Source of the DNA: Nonomuraea thailandensis
GTDB taxonomy: Bacteria; Actinomycetota; Actinomycetes; Streptosporangiales; Streptosporangiaceae
Reading direction: 5' to 3'
Assembly: GCF_024172165.1 (NCBI RefSeq)
Contig: NZ_JAMZEB010000002.1
Span: 2,315,501-2,379,500 of the forward strand
Length of the DNA stretch: 64,000 bases
Below are positions 7,641 through 16,004 of this stretch, in pieces. How positions within the stretch are numbered: the first letter of the stretch is position 1; each line of letters begins with the position of its first letter. A program made the position numbers and the translations under genes. Below the pieces are notes generated by a model. It saw nothing but the letters and a program-made list of their open reading frames with translations, did no database searches and was not told the DNA's origin.

Positions 7641-10600
7641 TTAAGGTTGCATGCGCGGTCTGTGCCGGGGATCGGGAGTATGCGGCGGACGCTCGGCCAG
7701 CAGCTCCAGCGCGACGTCGATGGCCCGCTCGAGCTGCGTGTCCACGCCTCTGGCGTAATCCTGCGGGGTGATGTCCACCTCGATGTCGGGATCGGTGCCG
7801 TAGTTCTCCACCTGCCAGCCCACATCGTCGAAGGCGAAGGAGAACTCCGGCTGCGTGGTCACCGTCCCGTCGGCCAGCGTGTGCCGCGGCCAGATGCCGA
7901 TCACGCCGCCCCACGTGCGCCTGCCGACCAGCGGGCCCAGCCTCAGCAGCTTGAAGGTGTGGCTGAAGATGTCGCCGTCGGAGCCCGCCCACTCGTTCGT
8001 GACCGCCACCAGCGGGCCGCGCGGCGACTCCGGCGGGTACGGCTCCGGGTCGCCCCACCGCGGGTAGTCGTAGCCGAGCCGCCGCCTGGCCAGCTTCTGC
8101 AGCAGCAGCGACGAGACGTGGCCGCCGCCGTTGAAACGCACGTCCACGATGAGCGCGTGCCGGTCGTACTCGGACAGGAAGCCCCGGTGGAACTCCCCGA
8201 ACCCGTCGGGCCCCATGTCCGGCACGTGCAGGTAGCCGATCCGGCCGCCGGAGCGCTGGTGGCACTGGGCGCGGTTGAGGTTCACCCAGTCGCGGTAACG
8301 GGCGGGCTGCTCGTCGGCCAGGGCCCGCACGGTGACGGTGAAGACACGCTCCTCGCGCCGCAGCGTCAGCTCGACCTCCTCGCCGGCCTGGTTGACCAGG
8401 CGCTCGTTCGGGGTGGCGGTCGCCGCTCCGATCGGGGCGCCGTTGATGGCCAGGACGGCGTCGCCCGTACGCACGTCCAGCCCGACCCGGTTGAGCGGCG
8501 AGGTGGCGTCCGGGTCCCACGGGTCGCCCGTCACGACGGCGGCGATGTGGTAGACGCCGTCGCGCAGCCGCCAGTCCACGCCGAGCTTGCCCTGGCTGTA
8601 GTCCGGGCCGGGGCGGTACTCGCCGCCGCTCTCGTACGCGTGGCTGGTGGCCAGCTCGCCGTGCAGCTCCCACAGCAGGTCGGAGAACTCGCCCCGGGTC
8701 GTCACCCGCTCCACCAGCGGCCGGTACCGGTCGTACACGGCCGGCCAGTCCACGCCCGCCATGTCCTCGGTCCAGAAGTTCTCCCGCTGCAGCCGCCACG
8801 CCTCCCTGAACATCTGCCGCCACTCGGCCTCCGGGCAGACCGACACCTTGATGCGCGACAGGTCGACCCAGCCGCTCTGCCGCCCGGGCGTCTCCTCCTC
8901 GCCCGGCACCTCGCCCGCCTTCACCACGCGCAGCCGGCCACCCGCCCGGTACAGCAGCGTCCTGTGGTCGCGTCCCAGCTCGAACGCGCTCACCCCGTCG
9001 GCGAACGTCTCGCTCTCGCCCTTGGCGAAGTCGAACAGGTGCAGCGTGTCGTCCCCGTGCAGCGGGCTGGTCAGGATCAGCGCCTTGTCCTTCAGCCCCG
9101 CCACCTGCTCGTAGCGGCCCTCCGGCAGCGGGAACGCGGTGACCCTGCGGGCCAGGCCGTCCACGTCCACGCGCAGCGGCTCCTCGTCCCCCTCCTCCTC
9201 CTCGTCCTCGTCGTCGTCCTTCTCCTCCAGGGGGCGGGGCCGGGGCACGAACGGGTCCGGCACGTCCGCGCGCAGCGTCACCGCGTACGGGCGGGTGCCC
9301 AGCGGGAAACCCAGGTCGAACTGGAGCTGGTCGTAGACGGGGGAGAAGGCGCGCTGGCCGATGAAGTACAGATACCTGCCCAGGGGGTCGAAGGCCGGCA
9401 TCGAGTCCTTGAGCACCGGCTCGCTGGCCTGCGCCGACCGGCCCGTCTCCGGGCGGTACAGCTTGATCGCGGTGGTCTGGGCGTTGAGGGGGCTCGCGTA
9501 CGCCAGCCACAGGCCGTCGTGCGACCAGGCGGGATCCTCGGGCGGCCCGTGCGGGTTCGCCTCCACCAGCTCCGAGCGCCCGGTCTCCAGGTCGAGCAGG
9601 TGCAGCTCGTGGCGGTGGTTGACGACCGCGATCCGGTCGTGGGCGGGGTCGGGCACCAGCTCGTTGATCCGGCCCAGCCGGGCCACCTCGGTGCCGGGGC
9701 CGCCCTCGCCGCCCTCCAGCACGACCAGCTTCTCCTCGTCGCCGTCGTCGCTGGCGGCCGCGATGAGCCGCACGCCGTCGTTCAGCCAGGTCAGGAAGCG
9801 GTAGCGGACGCCGTCGGGGGAGCCGTGCTGGCGTACCGGGCCCTCCCAGTTCGCCATCGCGTACGCCTTGCCGCGCGCCGTGATCGCCAGCGCGCTGCCG
9901 TCGGGGCTGAGCGTGGCGCTGTCGAGGTAGTCGGCCGCCTCGACGAACCTGCGGTTGCGCTGCGTCCTGGAGCTGGCCAGCCGCACGTCCAGCCGGCGCG
10001 CCCGCTCGCCCGGCTCCAGCAGGTAGAGGTCCGCGCCCGCGTGGTAGACCAGCCGGTGGCCGTCGCCGGACAGGTTGCGCGCGTAGTAGTCGTCGTGGTG
10101 GGTGTGCTTGCGCAGGTCCTGGCCGTCTGGGGTGCACGAGTAGACGTTGCCGACGCCCTCGTGGTCGGAGATGAAGCACACCCGGTCGTCACACCAGGAC
10201 GGCGAGGCCAGATTGCCCGGCAGCCTGATCAGCCGCCTGAACTCGCCGTCGCCGCTCGGGTCGATCCACAGGTCGCCGACGGTGCCGCCGCGGTAACGCT
10301 TCCACCGCGCCGGGTCCGCCGTGTTGCGGCCCAGCACGATCATGTTCTGCGGTCCGTACGCGATCGAGTTCGCCGGCCCGTACGGCAGCCGCTCCGGCAC
10401 CCCGCCCGGCGCCACCCGGTGCAGCCACTTGCGGCCCTCGAACGGCTGGGACTGGTCGCTGGCGTACAGGATGCGGCCCTCCGGGTCCCATCCGGTCACC
10501 GTGCAGCGGGCGCCGTGGAAGGTCACCCTGCGGGCCGCGCCGCCGCCGGACGGCATCACGTACACCTCTTCGGGGCCCTCCTCGCGCCCGACGAACGCGA

Positions 10601-10763
10601 GCTGGTCGCCACGCGGCGAGATGCGCGGATAACCGGCCTCGGCCTGGCCGGCGGTCAGCCGGAAGGCCCGCCCGCCGTGTGCGGAGACCATCCACAGGTC
10701 GTCCTCGGCGGCGAAGACCACCACGTCCTGGAAGACGGCGGGGAAGCGCAGGTATGCCGACAT
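7641..10763 (-). CDS. Tricorn-type protease (S41 family)
   Basis: 1040 residues, close to the size of Thermoplasma tricorn (1071). Order: six-bladed beta-propeller (about 1-300, [17 protein letters not shown] repeats), second propeller (about 310-670), a PDZ domain ([21 protein letters not shown], about 750-850) and the S41 core. All catalytic elements are present: ELATSHAY (Ser-His near 708), AGSDGDIF (nucleophile Ser near 928) and [12 protein letters not shown] (Glu near 986). Tricorn trims peptides released by the proteasome in the cytosol. A run of 16 almost wholly acidic residues ([15 protein letters not shown]) links two propeller strands. GGAG precedes the ATG by 6 nt. A hairpin follows the gene. 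Confidence 0.93.
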   Translation of the reverse strand: MSAYLRFPAVFQDVVVFAAEDDLWMVSAHGGRAFRLTAGQAEAGYPRISPRGDQLAFVGREEGPEEVYVMPSGGGAARRVTFHGARCTVTGWDPEGRILYASDQSQPFEGRKWLHRVAPGGVPERLPYGPANSIAYGPQNMIVLGRNTADPARWKRYRGGTVGDLWIDPSGDGEFRRLIRLPGNLASPSWCDDRVCFISDHEGVGNVYSCTPDGQDLRKHTHHDDYYARNLSGDGHRLVYHAGADLYLLEPGERARRLDVRLASSRTQRNRRFVEAADYLDSATLSPDGSALAITARGKAYAMANWEGPVRQHGSPDGVRYRFLTWLNDGVRLIAAASDDGDEEKLVVLEGGEGGPGTEVARLGRINELVPDPAHDRIAVVNHRHELHLLDLETGRSELVEANPHGPPEDPAWSHDGLWLAYASPLNAQTTAIKLYRPETGRSAQASEPVLKDSMPAFDPLGRYLYFIGQRAFSPVYDQLQFDLGFPLGTRPYAVTLRADVPDPFVPRPRPLEEKDDDEDEEEEGDEEPLRVDVDGLARRVTAFPLPEGRYEQVAGLKDKALILTSPLHGDDTLHLFDFAKGESETFADGVSAFELGRDHRTLLYRAGGRLRVVKAGEVPGEEETPGRQSGWVDLSRIKVSVCPEAEWRQMFREAWRLQRENFWTEDMAGVDWPAVYDRYRPLVERVTTRGEFSDLLWELHGELATSHAYESGGEYRPGPDYSQGKLGVDWRLRDGVYHIAAVVTGDPWDPDATSPLNRVGLDVRTGDAVLAINGAPIGAATATPNERLVNQAGEEVELTLRREERVFTVTVRALADEQPARYRDWVNLNRAQCHQRSGGRIGYLHVPDMGPDGFGEFHRGFLSEYDRHALIVDVRFNGGGHVSSLLLQKLARRRLGYDYPRWGDPEPYPPESPRGPLVAVTNEWAGSDGDIFSHTFKLLRLGPLVGRRTWGGVIGIWPRHTLADGTVTTQPEFSFAFDDVGWQVENYGTDPDIEVDITPQDYARGVDTQLERAIDVALELLAERPPHTPDPRHRPRMQP

Positions 10764-10847
10764 GGCAGCTCCACTGGTCGATCGGACAGCCGGGGCGCTT
10801 GGCGGGCCGCGGCCGTCCGATCACATCACCGTCGGGCGGCCGATGCC

Positions 10848-10970
10848 TCAGCTCTCGTCGGTGGTCTTCCGGCCTTCCCGCTTCGTCTCCTTGGCCTGCC
10901 TGCTGGTCTTGATGGCCTGCTTCTTGGACTTGCCGGACTTGGAAGCGGGTTTCTTCTTCGTGTCAGCCAT
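10848..10970 (-). CDS. Small lysine-rich protein, 40 residues
   Basis: A 40-residue protein starting MADTKKKPASKSGKSKK; about a third of the residues are Lys or Arg and the rest are small or polar. The ATG at 10970 is chosen because a strong AGGGGGG site lies 6-12 nt upstream; the frame is open further upstream but lacks one. Its composition resembles the basic tails of actinobacterial nucleoid proteins, so nucleic-acid binding is plausible, but no domain is recognisable. It precedes the tricorn gene by 84 bp on the same strand and may share its promoter. Confidence 0.6.
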   Translation of the reverse strand: MADTKKKPASKSGKSKKQAIKTSRQAKETKREGRKTTDES

Positions 10971-11082
10971 CGAAAATCCCCCCTGTAACGGATGAGATGC
11001 ACCTGATTGGTACACCAAGCCACTTAATACCCATTCAGCGGAGAAATCCGACATACCGCCACTATCATCCCGAAGTGGCGGT

Positions 11083-13050
11083 TCATCTGAGTTGCCGGTC
11101 ACCCGCCGGCTCTGACCACCACACGCCCTCGCCGTGCGACAAGCCGGGCAGGCGCCGCTCTACCTCATGGACCATCGCCGCCGGGATCTCGCCCTCCAGC
11201 ACCCAGCCCTCGCCGTCCCTGCGCGCCTCCCGCAGCTCCCCGCCCAGCCCGGCCAGTTGCGCCGTGACCGGGCCGAACGCGTCCAGCGGCACCTCCGCCT
11301 CGAAGCGGTGGCACGGCTCGTACACGACCGTGCCCGCCCGGCGCAGCGCCCGCGCCAGCACCACCCGGGCGCGCCCGCGGAAGTCGGCCGCCACGGTCAC
11401 CGGCGAGGAGTAACCGGTCCTGGTCAGCGTCACCAGCACGTCGGTCACCGGCCAGCCGCGCGGCCCCTCGCGCAGGGCCAGGCGCACGCTCTCCTCGATC
11501 GCCCGGTGGAAGGCGGCCGGCAACGACCCGAGATCGACCTCCAGCCGGTAGGCGATCCCCGACCCCCTGGGGGCGGGCTCGACCCGCAACCCGACGGTGG
11601 CCATGAAGTCGTTGCGGCCCTGCCGCTGGATCTCCTCGGCCGCCTCACCGGTGCCCGCCGGGCGTTCGAAGTACACCGGGCGGCTCGGCTCGAAGCCCGC
11701 CTCCACGCCGAAGTCCCTGGCCAGGGTCTCGCCGATGACCTCCTTCTGCACCTCGCCGTAGAGCAGGACCGAGGTGTCGCCGCCGGGCAGGGTGCGGGTG
11801 CCGATCAGCGGGTCCTGCTCGGCCAGCGCGAGGAGCGCGGCGTGCAGGCGTGGCTCCTGGCCGGGGACCCGCGGGCGGACCACGGTCTCGAGGCCGGGCG
11901 GGGTGAAGTACGCCTGTCCCGCCGGCCCCGGCTCACCCAGGTGATCGCCGACCCGGATCTCCGGCACGCCCCACAATCTGACGATGTCACCGGCCACGGC
12001 GTGGGCCTCGCCGGCGGCGCCGGCGACCGACAGCGCGGTCAGGCGGGCCTCGTACCCATGGCCGGCATCCCCGCTCCCGCCGCTGTGCGTGGTCGCGCCG
12101 CCGTGCCCGCTCCCGCCGCCTCGTGTCCCCGCGCCGTCGCTCGGACGGAGACCGTCAGCACCGCTGTGCCGTTGCCCGCGGTAGAAGGTCAGCGGTTCCC
12201 GCACCCGCAGGGTTCCGGACCGGATCCGCGCATAGGCCACCTTCTCCCCGGAGGCGGCCCGCTCGATGGCGAACACCGTGCCCGTCGCCGGCCCCTCCTC
12301 CGCCACCCGCGGCACGGCGGGGAAGAGCTCGGCGATGCCGTCGAGCAGCTCGGGCAGCCCTTGCCCGGTGATCGCCGAGCCGAACAGCACCGGAAACGCC
12401 ACACCGTCGCCGCACTGCCGTGCCAGCGCCGCGCGTACCGTCCCCTGATCGGGGGCCTTGCCGTCGACGAGCAGCTCCAGCAGCTCGTCGTCCCGCTCCG
12501 CCAGCACCTCGGCGGCCTCGTACGGGCCGGCGACGGGCCGGGTGACGGCCGCCCGGCCGCCGAGGCCGTCAACGGTGTTGAGCGGGACGCACGACGGCGA
12601 GAGCCGGCGCCGGATGTCGGCGAGCAGGTCCTGTTCCCGCGCCCCCGCCCGGTCGATCTTGTTCACGAAGATCAGGGTGGGCAGGCGCAACCTGCGCAGG
12701 GTCCGCATCAGGACCCGGGTGTGCGGCTGCACCCCTTCGACGGCCGACAGCACCAGCACGGCGCCGTCCAGGACGCCGAGCGCGCGCTCGACCTCGGCCA
12801 CGAAGTCGGCGTGGCCGGGGGTGTCCACCAGGTTGACCCGCAGGTCGCCCAGGGCGAAGGAGGCCACGGCGGTGCGGATGGTGATGCCGCGGCGGCGTTC
12901 GATCTCGCCACTGTCGGTCTGGGTGTTGCCCGCGTCCACGCTGCCGAGCCGGTCGATGACGCCGGTCTCGAACAGGAGCCGCTCAGTGAGGCTGGTCTTT
13001 CCCGCGTCTACGTGCGCGAGGATGCCGATGTTCAGGACGTGCTTGATCAA
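11083..13050 (-). CDS. Tet/Otr-type ribosomal protection protein (EF-G-like GTPase)
   Basis: 655 residues, the size of Tet(M)/OtrA proteins. GTPase motifs: AHVDAGKT (12-19), RRRGITI, DTPGH (76-80) and NKID (130-133). The C-terminal region carries the family loop GYSSPVTVAADFRGRARVVLARAL, equivalent to the Tet(M) segment that displaces tetracycline from the 30S A site; EF-G itself lacks it. The TTG start at 13050 is chosen by alignment with Tet(M) (start directly before IKHVLNIGILAHVD). Odd feature: a Gly/Ser/His-rich insertion at about residues 290-333. A short ORF with a much better ribosome site overlaps the start. Producers often carry such genes for self-protection; no biosynthetic cluster is visible here. 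Confidence 0.88.
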   Translation of the reverse strand: MIKHVLNIGILAHVDAGKTSLTERLLFETGVIDRLGSVDAGNTQTDSGEIERRRGITIRTAVASFALGDLRVNLVDTPGHADFVAEVERALGVLDGAVLVLSAVEGVQPHTRVLMRTLRRLRLPTLIFVNKIDRAGAREQDLLADIRRRLSPSCVPLNTVDGLGGRAAVTRPVAGPYEAAEVLAERDDELLELLVDGKAPDQGTVRAALARQCGDGVAFPVLFGSAITGQGLPELLDGIAELFPAVPRVAEEGPATGTVFAIERAASGEKVAYARIRSGTLRVREPLTFYRGQRHSGADGLRPSDGAGTRGGGSGHGGATTHSGGSGDAGHGYEARLTALSVAGAAGEAHAVAGDIVRLWGVPEIRVGDHLGEPGPAGQAYFTPPGLETVVRPRVPGQEPRLHAALLALAEQDPLIGTRTLPGGDTSVLLYGEVQKEVIGETLARDFGVEAGFEPSRPVYFERPAGTGEAAEEIQRQGRNDFMATVGLRVEPAPRGSGIAYRLEVDLGSLPAAFHRAIEESVRLALREGPRGWPVTDVLVTLTRTGYSSPVTVAADFRGRARVVLARALRRAGTVVYEPCHRFEAEVPLDAFGPVTAQLAGLGGELREARRDGEGWVLEGEIPAAMVHEVERRLPGLSHGEGVWWSEPAGDRQLR

Positions 13051-13111
13051 GGAGCCCTCGGGAAACTCTCGTGCCGATGTCGTGCTGGGAGATTCCGAGG
13101 CGGCGCCGCAT
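12983..13111 (-). CDS. Short upstream ORF overlapping the ribosomal protection gene
   Basis: A 42-codon frame (MRRRLGISQHDIGTRVSR...) with a textbook AAGGAG site (13118-13123) 6 nt before its ATG. It runs through the weak TTG start of the ribosomal protection gene at 13050 and stops 68 nt inside it, in another frame. The product has no recognisable domain, so it is more likely a regulatory leader than a functional protein. Leader-peptide attenuation is established for tet(M); that the same applies here is inference. Confidence 0.45.
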   Translation of the reverse strand: MRRRLGISQHDIGTRVSRGLLDQARPEHRHPRARRRGKDQPH

Positions 13112-13337
13112 CCCAAGCTCCTTGATCGTGGTCCGACACTGCCCGGCCATCCTGCCACCGCCCCACACGGCCCGGCCACCGAATTTCCGCCCAGCGGGTC
13201 GCCGCGACCCGCACGGGTGAACGGCGCCGCGCCACCCCAGGCCCGCACGGCGGTCACTCCTGCTGGGACGACGCGCCGCGCCGTCCGGAAACCCAGCGCT
13301 CGACGGGGCCCCGCCGGCTCGGTGCAGCCCCGCGAGC

Positions 13338-14366
13338 TCAGAGGAGGCGGAGCTGCTCGGGCTCGGGTGGCGAGGGGCGCTGGGGCGGGAGGCGGCGGGC
13401 CATGGCGGGGGTGGCGCGGCCGACTCCGTGGCGTTCGGCGAGGTCCTTGATCATGGCGGTGACCCGCTGCTGGTACGGCTTCGGCGCGTACGCCCCCCGC
13501 CCGTACAGCTCCAGGTAGCGCGGCACCAGGCGCGGGTGCTCGCGCGACAGCCAGCCCAGCCACCACTCCCGCGCTCCAGGCCGCAGGTGCAGCACGATGG
13601 GGGAGATGTGGGTGGCGCCGGATTCGGCGATCTCCCTGACCGTGCGGTCGAGCTGTGCGGGGGAATCGGTGAGATAGGGCAGGACGGGCGCCATCAGGAC
13701 GCCGCAGGCGATGCCGTTGTCGTTGAGGGTCGCGCAGGTCTCGAGGCGGCGGCGCGGGTTGGGGGTGCCGGGCTCGACGGCGCGCCACAGCTCCTCGTCG
13801 ACGAACCCCACCGAGAGGTTGGCGCCGACGTCCGCGACGTCGGCGGCCTCGGTGAGCAGGTCGAGGTCGCGCAGGATCAGGGTGCCCTTGGTGAGGATGG
13901 AGAACGGGTTGGCGGCGTCGCGCAGCGCGGTCAGGATGCCGCGCATCAGCTTGTAGCGGCCCTCCGCGCGCTGGTAACAGTCGACGTTGGTGCCCATGGC
14001 CACGTGGTGGCCGCCCCAGCGGGGCGAGGCGAGCTCCTTGCGGGCCAGCTCGGCGGCGTTGACCTTGACGACGATTTTGGAGTCGAAGTCCGCACCGGCA
14101 TCGAGGTCAAGATATTCATGTGTTTTTCTGGCGAAGCAGTAAACGCAGCGGTGGCCGCAGCCCCGGTAGGGGTTGATCGTGTAGTCGAACGGGACGCGGC
14201 TGGCGCCGGGCACCCGGTTGATGATGGATCTGGCCCGGATCTCGTAGAAGGTCATCCCCTTGAACTCGGGCGTGTCGAACGTGCGGGTGACCGCGCCGCG
14301 GGCGAAGAGCGGCTCGGTCGGATCGGCCCGGCCTGGCGCGGTCAGGCGGAGGTTGTCCCAGCGCAT
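13338..14366 (-). CDS. Radical SAM protein, Rv2578c family
   Basis: 342 residues. The [4Fe-4S] cluster motif is CGHRCVYC (Cx3Cx2C) preceded by DYTINPYRGC, which together identify the Rv2578c branch related to spore photoproduct lyase-like proteins. The following SAM-barrel segments (SKIVVKVNAAELARKEL, TNVDCYQRAEGRYKLMRGIL, ILTKGTLILRDLDLL) agree. The start is set at the ATG encoding MRWDNLRL; no clear ribosome site is present, so it may be leaderless. The biochemical role of the family is not known to me. It is transcribed away from the DUF3040 gene. Confidence 0.9.
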   Translation of the reverse strand: MRWDNLRLTAPGRADPTEPLFARGAVTRTFDTPEFKGMTFYEIRARSIINRVPGASRVPFDYTINPYRGCGHRCVYCFARKTHEYLDLDAGADFDSKIVVKVNAAELARKELASPRWGGHHVAMGTNVDCYQRAEGRYKLMRGILTALRDAANPFSILTKGTLILRDLDLLTEAADVADVGANLSVGFVDEELWRAVEPGTPNPRRRLETCATLNDNGIACGVLMAPVLPYLTDSPAQLDRTVREIAESGATHISPIVLHLRPGAREWWLGWLSREHPRLVPRYLELYGRGAYAPKPYQQRVTAMIKDLAERHGVGRATPAMARRLPPQRPSPPEPEQLRLL

Positions 14367-14498
14367 GCCATGATTAGAACAGTCGTTCGAGCTTGATCGC
14401 AAACCGAAAAGAGGTGGCAATTAAGTGGTCAGCCGGGGGCTAATGATCTTCATGGTTGGGCAGGAAGACGCCACAGAGCTTGCGTTCGGGAGGTACCT

Positions 14499-14780
14499 AT
14501 GGCCTGGTCGCAGGACGAGGAGCGGATGCTGGCCCAGATCGAGCAGCACCTCGTCGATGACGATCCGCGACTCGTCGCTCGGCTCGAGTCGTTCAACGAG
14601 CGGGTTCGTCGCAGCGAGGCGAGGTCGAGCGGGGAGCGCGTGCCCAGACCCCGGCCGCGCCGCACGACGGTCATCATCCTGATCAGCTGGCTTCTCATCG
14701 CCACCCTGGTCGCCACGCTCCTGATCATGCTTCTCCGCCACGAGGCCGCCGCCGCCCTGGCTCTGGCCCTGGCCTTCTGA
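14499..14780 (+). CDS. DUF3040 membrane protein
   Basis: 93 residues. The N-terminal WSQDEERMLAQIEQHLVDDDPRLVARLESF is the DUF3040 signature, a short helical cytoplasmic region, followed by a basic linker (RPRPRRTT) and a membrane segment (VIILISWLLIATLVATLLIMLL). Most DUF3040 proteins have two helices; here the second is replaced by a short Ala/Leu tail. Function unknown. GGGAGG lies 6 nt before the ATG. A hairpin terminator follows. Confidence 0.85.
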   Translation: MAWSQDEERMLAQIEQHLVDDDPRLVARLESFNERVRRSEARSSGERVPRPRPRRTTVIILISWLLIATLVATLLIMLLRHEAAAALALALAF

Positions 14781-14799
14781 CTCGCCGCACCGCCCTTCC

Positions 14800-14835
14800 G
14801 ACCCTGCGCCGCTCCTCCCGGCAGTGCGCAGGGTC
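14800..14835. terminator. Hairpin between convergent DUF3040 and sigma-factor genes
   Basis: GACCCTGCGC (14800-14809) pairs with GCGCAGGGTC (14826-14835), a perfect 10-bp stem with a 16-nt loop. It lies between two convergent genes and can serve both strands. Confidence 0.6.
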
Positions 14836-14883
14836 GTGTCGTGCGGCCTGAGCCCGCCGCGGGGCCACGACAACGCATCGGGG

Positions 14884-15804
14884 TCAGCGGCGCAGGGCGG
14901 TCTCCCGCTCCATGCGCGACAGCTTCTCGGGGTTGCGCACGGCGTACAGCCCGGTGATGAGCCCGCCGTCGACATGCACCGCCATGACGGTGTCGAGCTC
15001 GCCGTCGCGCCGGACGGCCAGCGCCGGATAGCCGTTGACCTGCACCGGCAGCAGCGACGTCGTGCCGCCGATTCTGGTCAGCACGGCCGCCACGCTGCCG
15101 GCCCCCACGATGGGCGCCAGGGCCGCCTGCTTGATCCCGCCTCCGTCCGTCAGCAGGACGACGTCCGGGGCGAGGATGTCGAGCAGGTTCTGCAGGTCCC
15201 CGGTCCGGACCGCCCGCTGGAACGCCGCCAGCGCGTCCCGTGACTCGGCGGGGGAGACCGTCTCGCGCGGCCGCCGCGCCGCGACGTGTGAGCGCGCCCG
15301 ATGGGCGATCTGCCGGACGGCGGCCTGGCTCTTGTCCACGGCCTCGGCGATCTCGTCGTAGTCCAGGTCGAACACCTCGCGCAGGACGAACACCGCCCGC
15401 TCGGTCGGCGTGAGCGTCTCCAGCACCAGCAGCATCGCCATCGACACGCTCTCGGCCAGCTCCACGTCCTCCGCCACGTCCGGCGCGGTCAGCAGCGGCT
15501 CCGGCAGCCACGGGCCGACGTAGGACTCCTTGCGCCGCCCGAGCGTCCGCAACCGGCCCAGCGCCTGCCGGGTGGTGATCCGCACGAGGTACGCCCGCTG
15601 ATCCCGCACCTCCGCCAGATCGACGCCCACCCACCGCATCCAGGTCTCCTGCAGCACGTCCTCGGCGTCGGCGGCGGAGCCGAGCATCTCGTAGGCGACG
15701 GTGAACAGCAGGTTGCGGTGCGCGACGAACGCCGCGGTGGCGGGATCCGGGTGGCTCGTGCCCTCCGCGTGCTCCCCGGGCTCGAACTCCGGCATGTCGG
15801 CCAT
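14884..15804 (-). CDS. ECF41-type RNA polymerase sigma factor (SigJ-like)
   Basis: 306 residues. Region 2 (FVAHRNLLFTVAYEMLGSAADAEDVLQETWMRW) and region 4 (LTPTERAVFVLREVFDLDYDEIAEAV) are followed by a SnoaL-like domain, the layout of ECF41. Family marks WLPEPLL, DGGGIKQAAL and a terminal NPEKL are present; in ECF41 the C-terminal domain tunes activity instead of an anti-sigma factor. I place the start at the ATG at 15804 (AGGAG 6 nt upstream), because an in-frame GTG at 15840 lies next to the predicted promoter -10 element. The FAD oxidase opposite is the expected regulatory target. Confidence 0.9.
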   Translation of the reverse strand: MADMPEFEPGEHAEGTSHPDPATAAFVAHRNLLFTVAYEMLGSAADAEDVLQETWMRWVGVDLAEVRDQRAYLVRITTRQALGRLRTLGRRKESYVGPWLPEPLLTAPDVAEDVELAESVSMAMLLVLETLTPTERAVFVLREVFDLDYDEIAEAVDKSQAAVRQIAHRARSHVAARRPRETVSPAESRDALAAFQRAVRTGDLQNLLDILAPDVVLLTDGGGIKQAALAPIVGAGSVAAVLTRIGGTTSLLPVQVNGYPALAVRRDGELDTVMAVHVDGGLITGLYAVRNPEKLSRMERETALRR

Positions 15805-15841
15805 GGACGGCTCCTGTTCGCTCTCGACTGTCACTTCCACC

Positions 15842-15869
15842 AGATGCCGGGTCGCGCCGTTTTGTGACA
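15842..15869 (-). promoter_or_regulatory. ECF41-type promoter of the sigma-factor gene
   Basis: Reading the minus strand, TGTCACAA (15869-15862) is followed after 12 nt by CGGCATCT (15849-15842). TGTCACA, then 16 nt, then CATC closely matches the known ECF41 promoter (TGTCACA, 16 nt, CGTC). It would give a 30-40 nt leader before the ATG at 15804 and implies autoregulation. Confidence 0.75.
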
Positions 15870-15931
15870 GCGAGCCTAGGGCGCCCCAGCGGCGACCCGC
15901 CCGCGTGTGGCGTACGTCACGCGCCCCGCGC

Positions 15932-15959
15932 TGTCACAAGGGCGGGCCCGCCGGCATCT
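15932..15959 (+). promoter_or_regulatory. ECF41-type promoter of the FAD oxidase gene
   Basis: TGTCACAA (15932-15939), 12 nt, then CGGCATCT (15952-15959): the same blocks with the same spacing as in the promoter facing the other way. It drives the FAD oxidase starting at 16005. Confidence 0.75.
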
Positions 15960-16004
15960 CCTGGGCGTCCGGCACCGGCCGGGCACGTCGAGATGAGGAA
16001 CGTG

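Noticed and set aside
7647..10988. A continuous 1113-codon frame antisense to the tricorn protease
   Set aside because: Arises from GC3 bias; its Arg/Val/His-rich product has no domain and no start signals, while the other strand carries a full tricorn protein.
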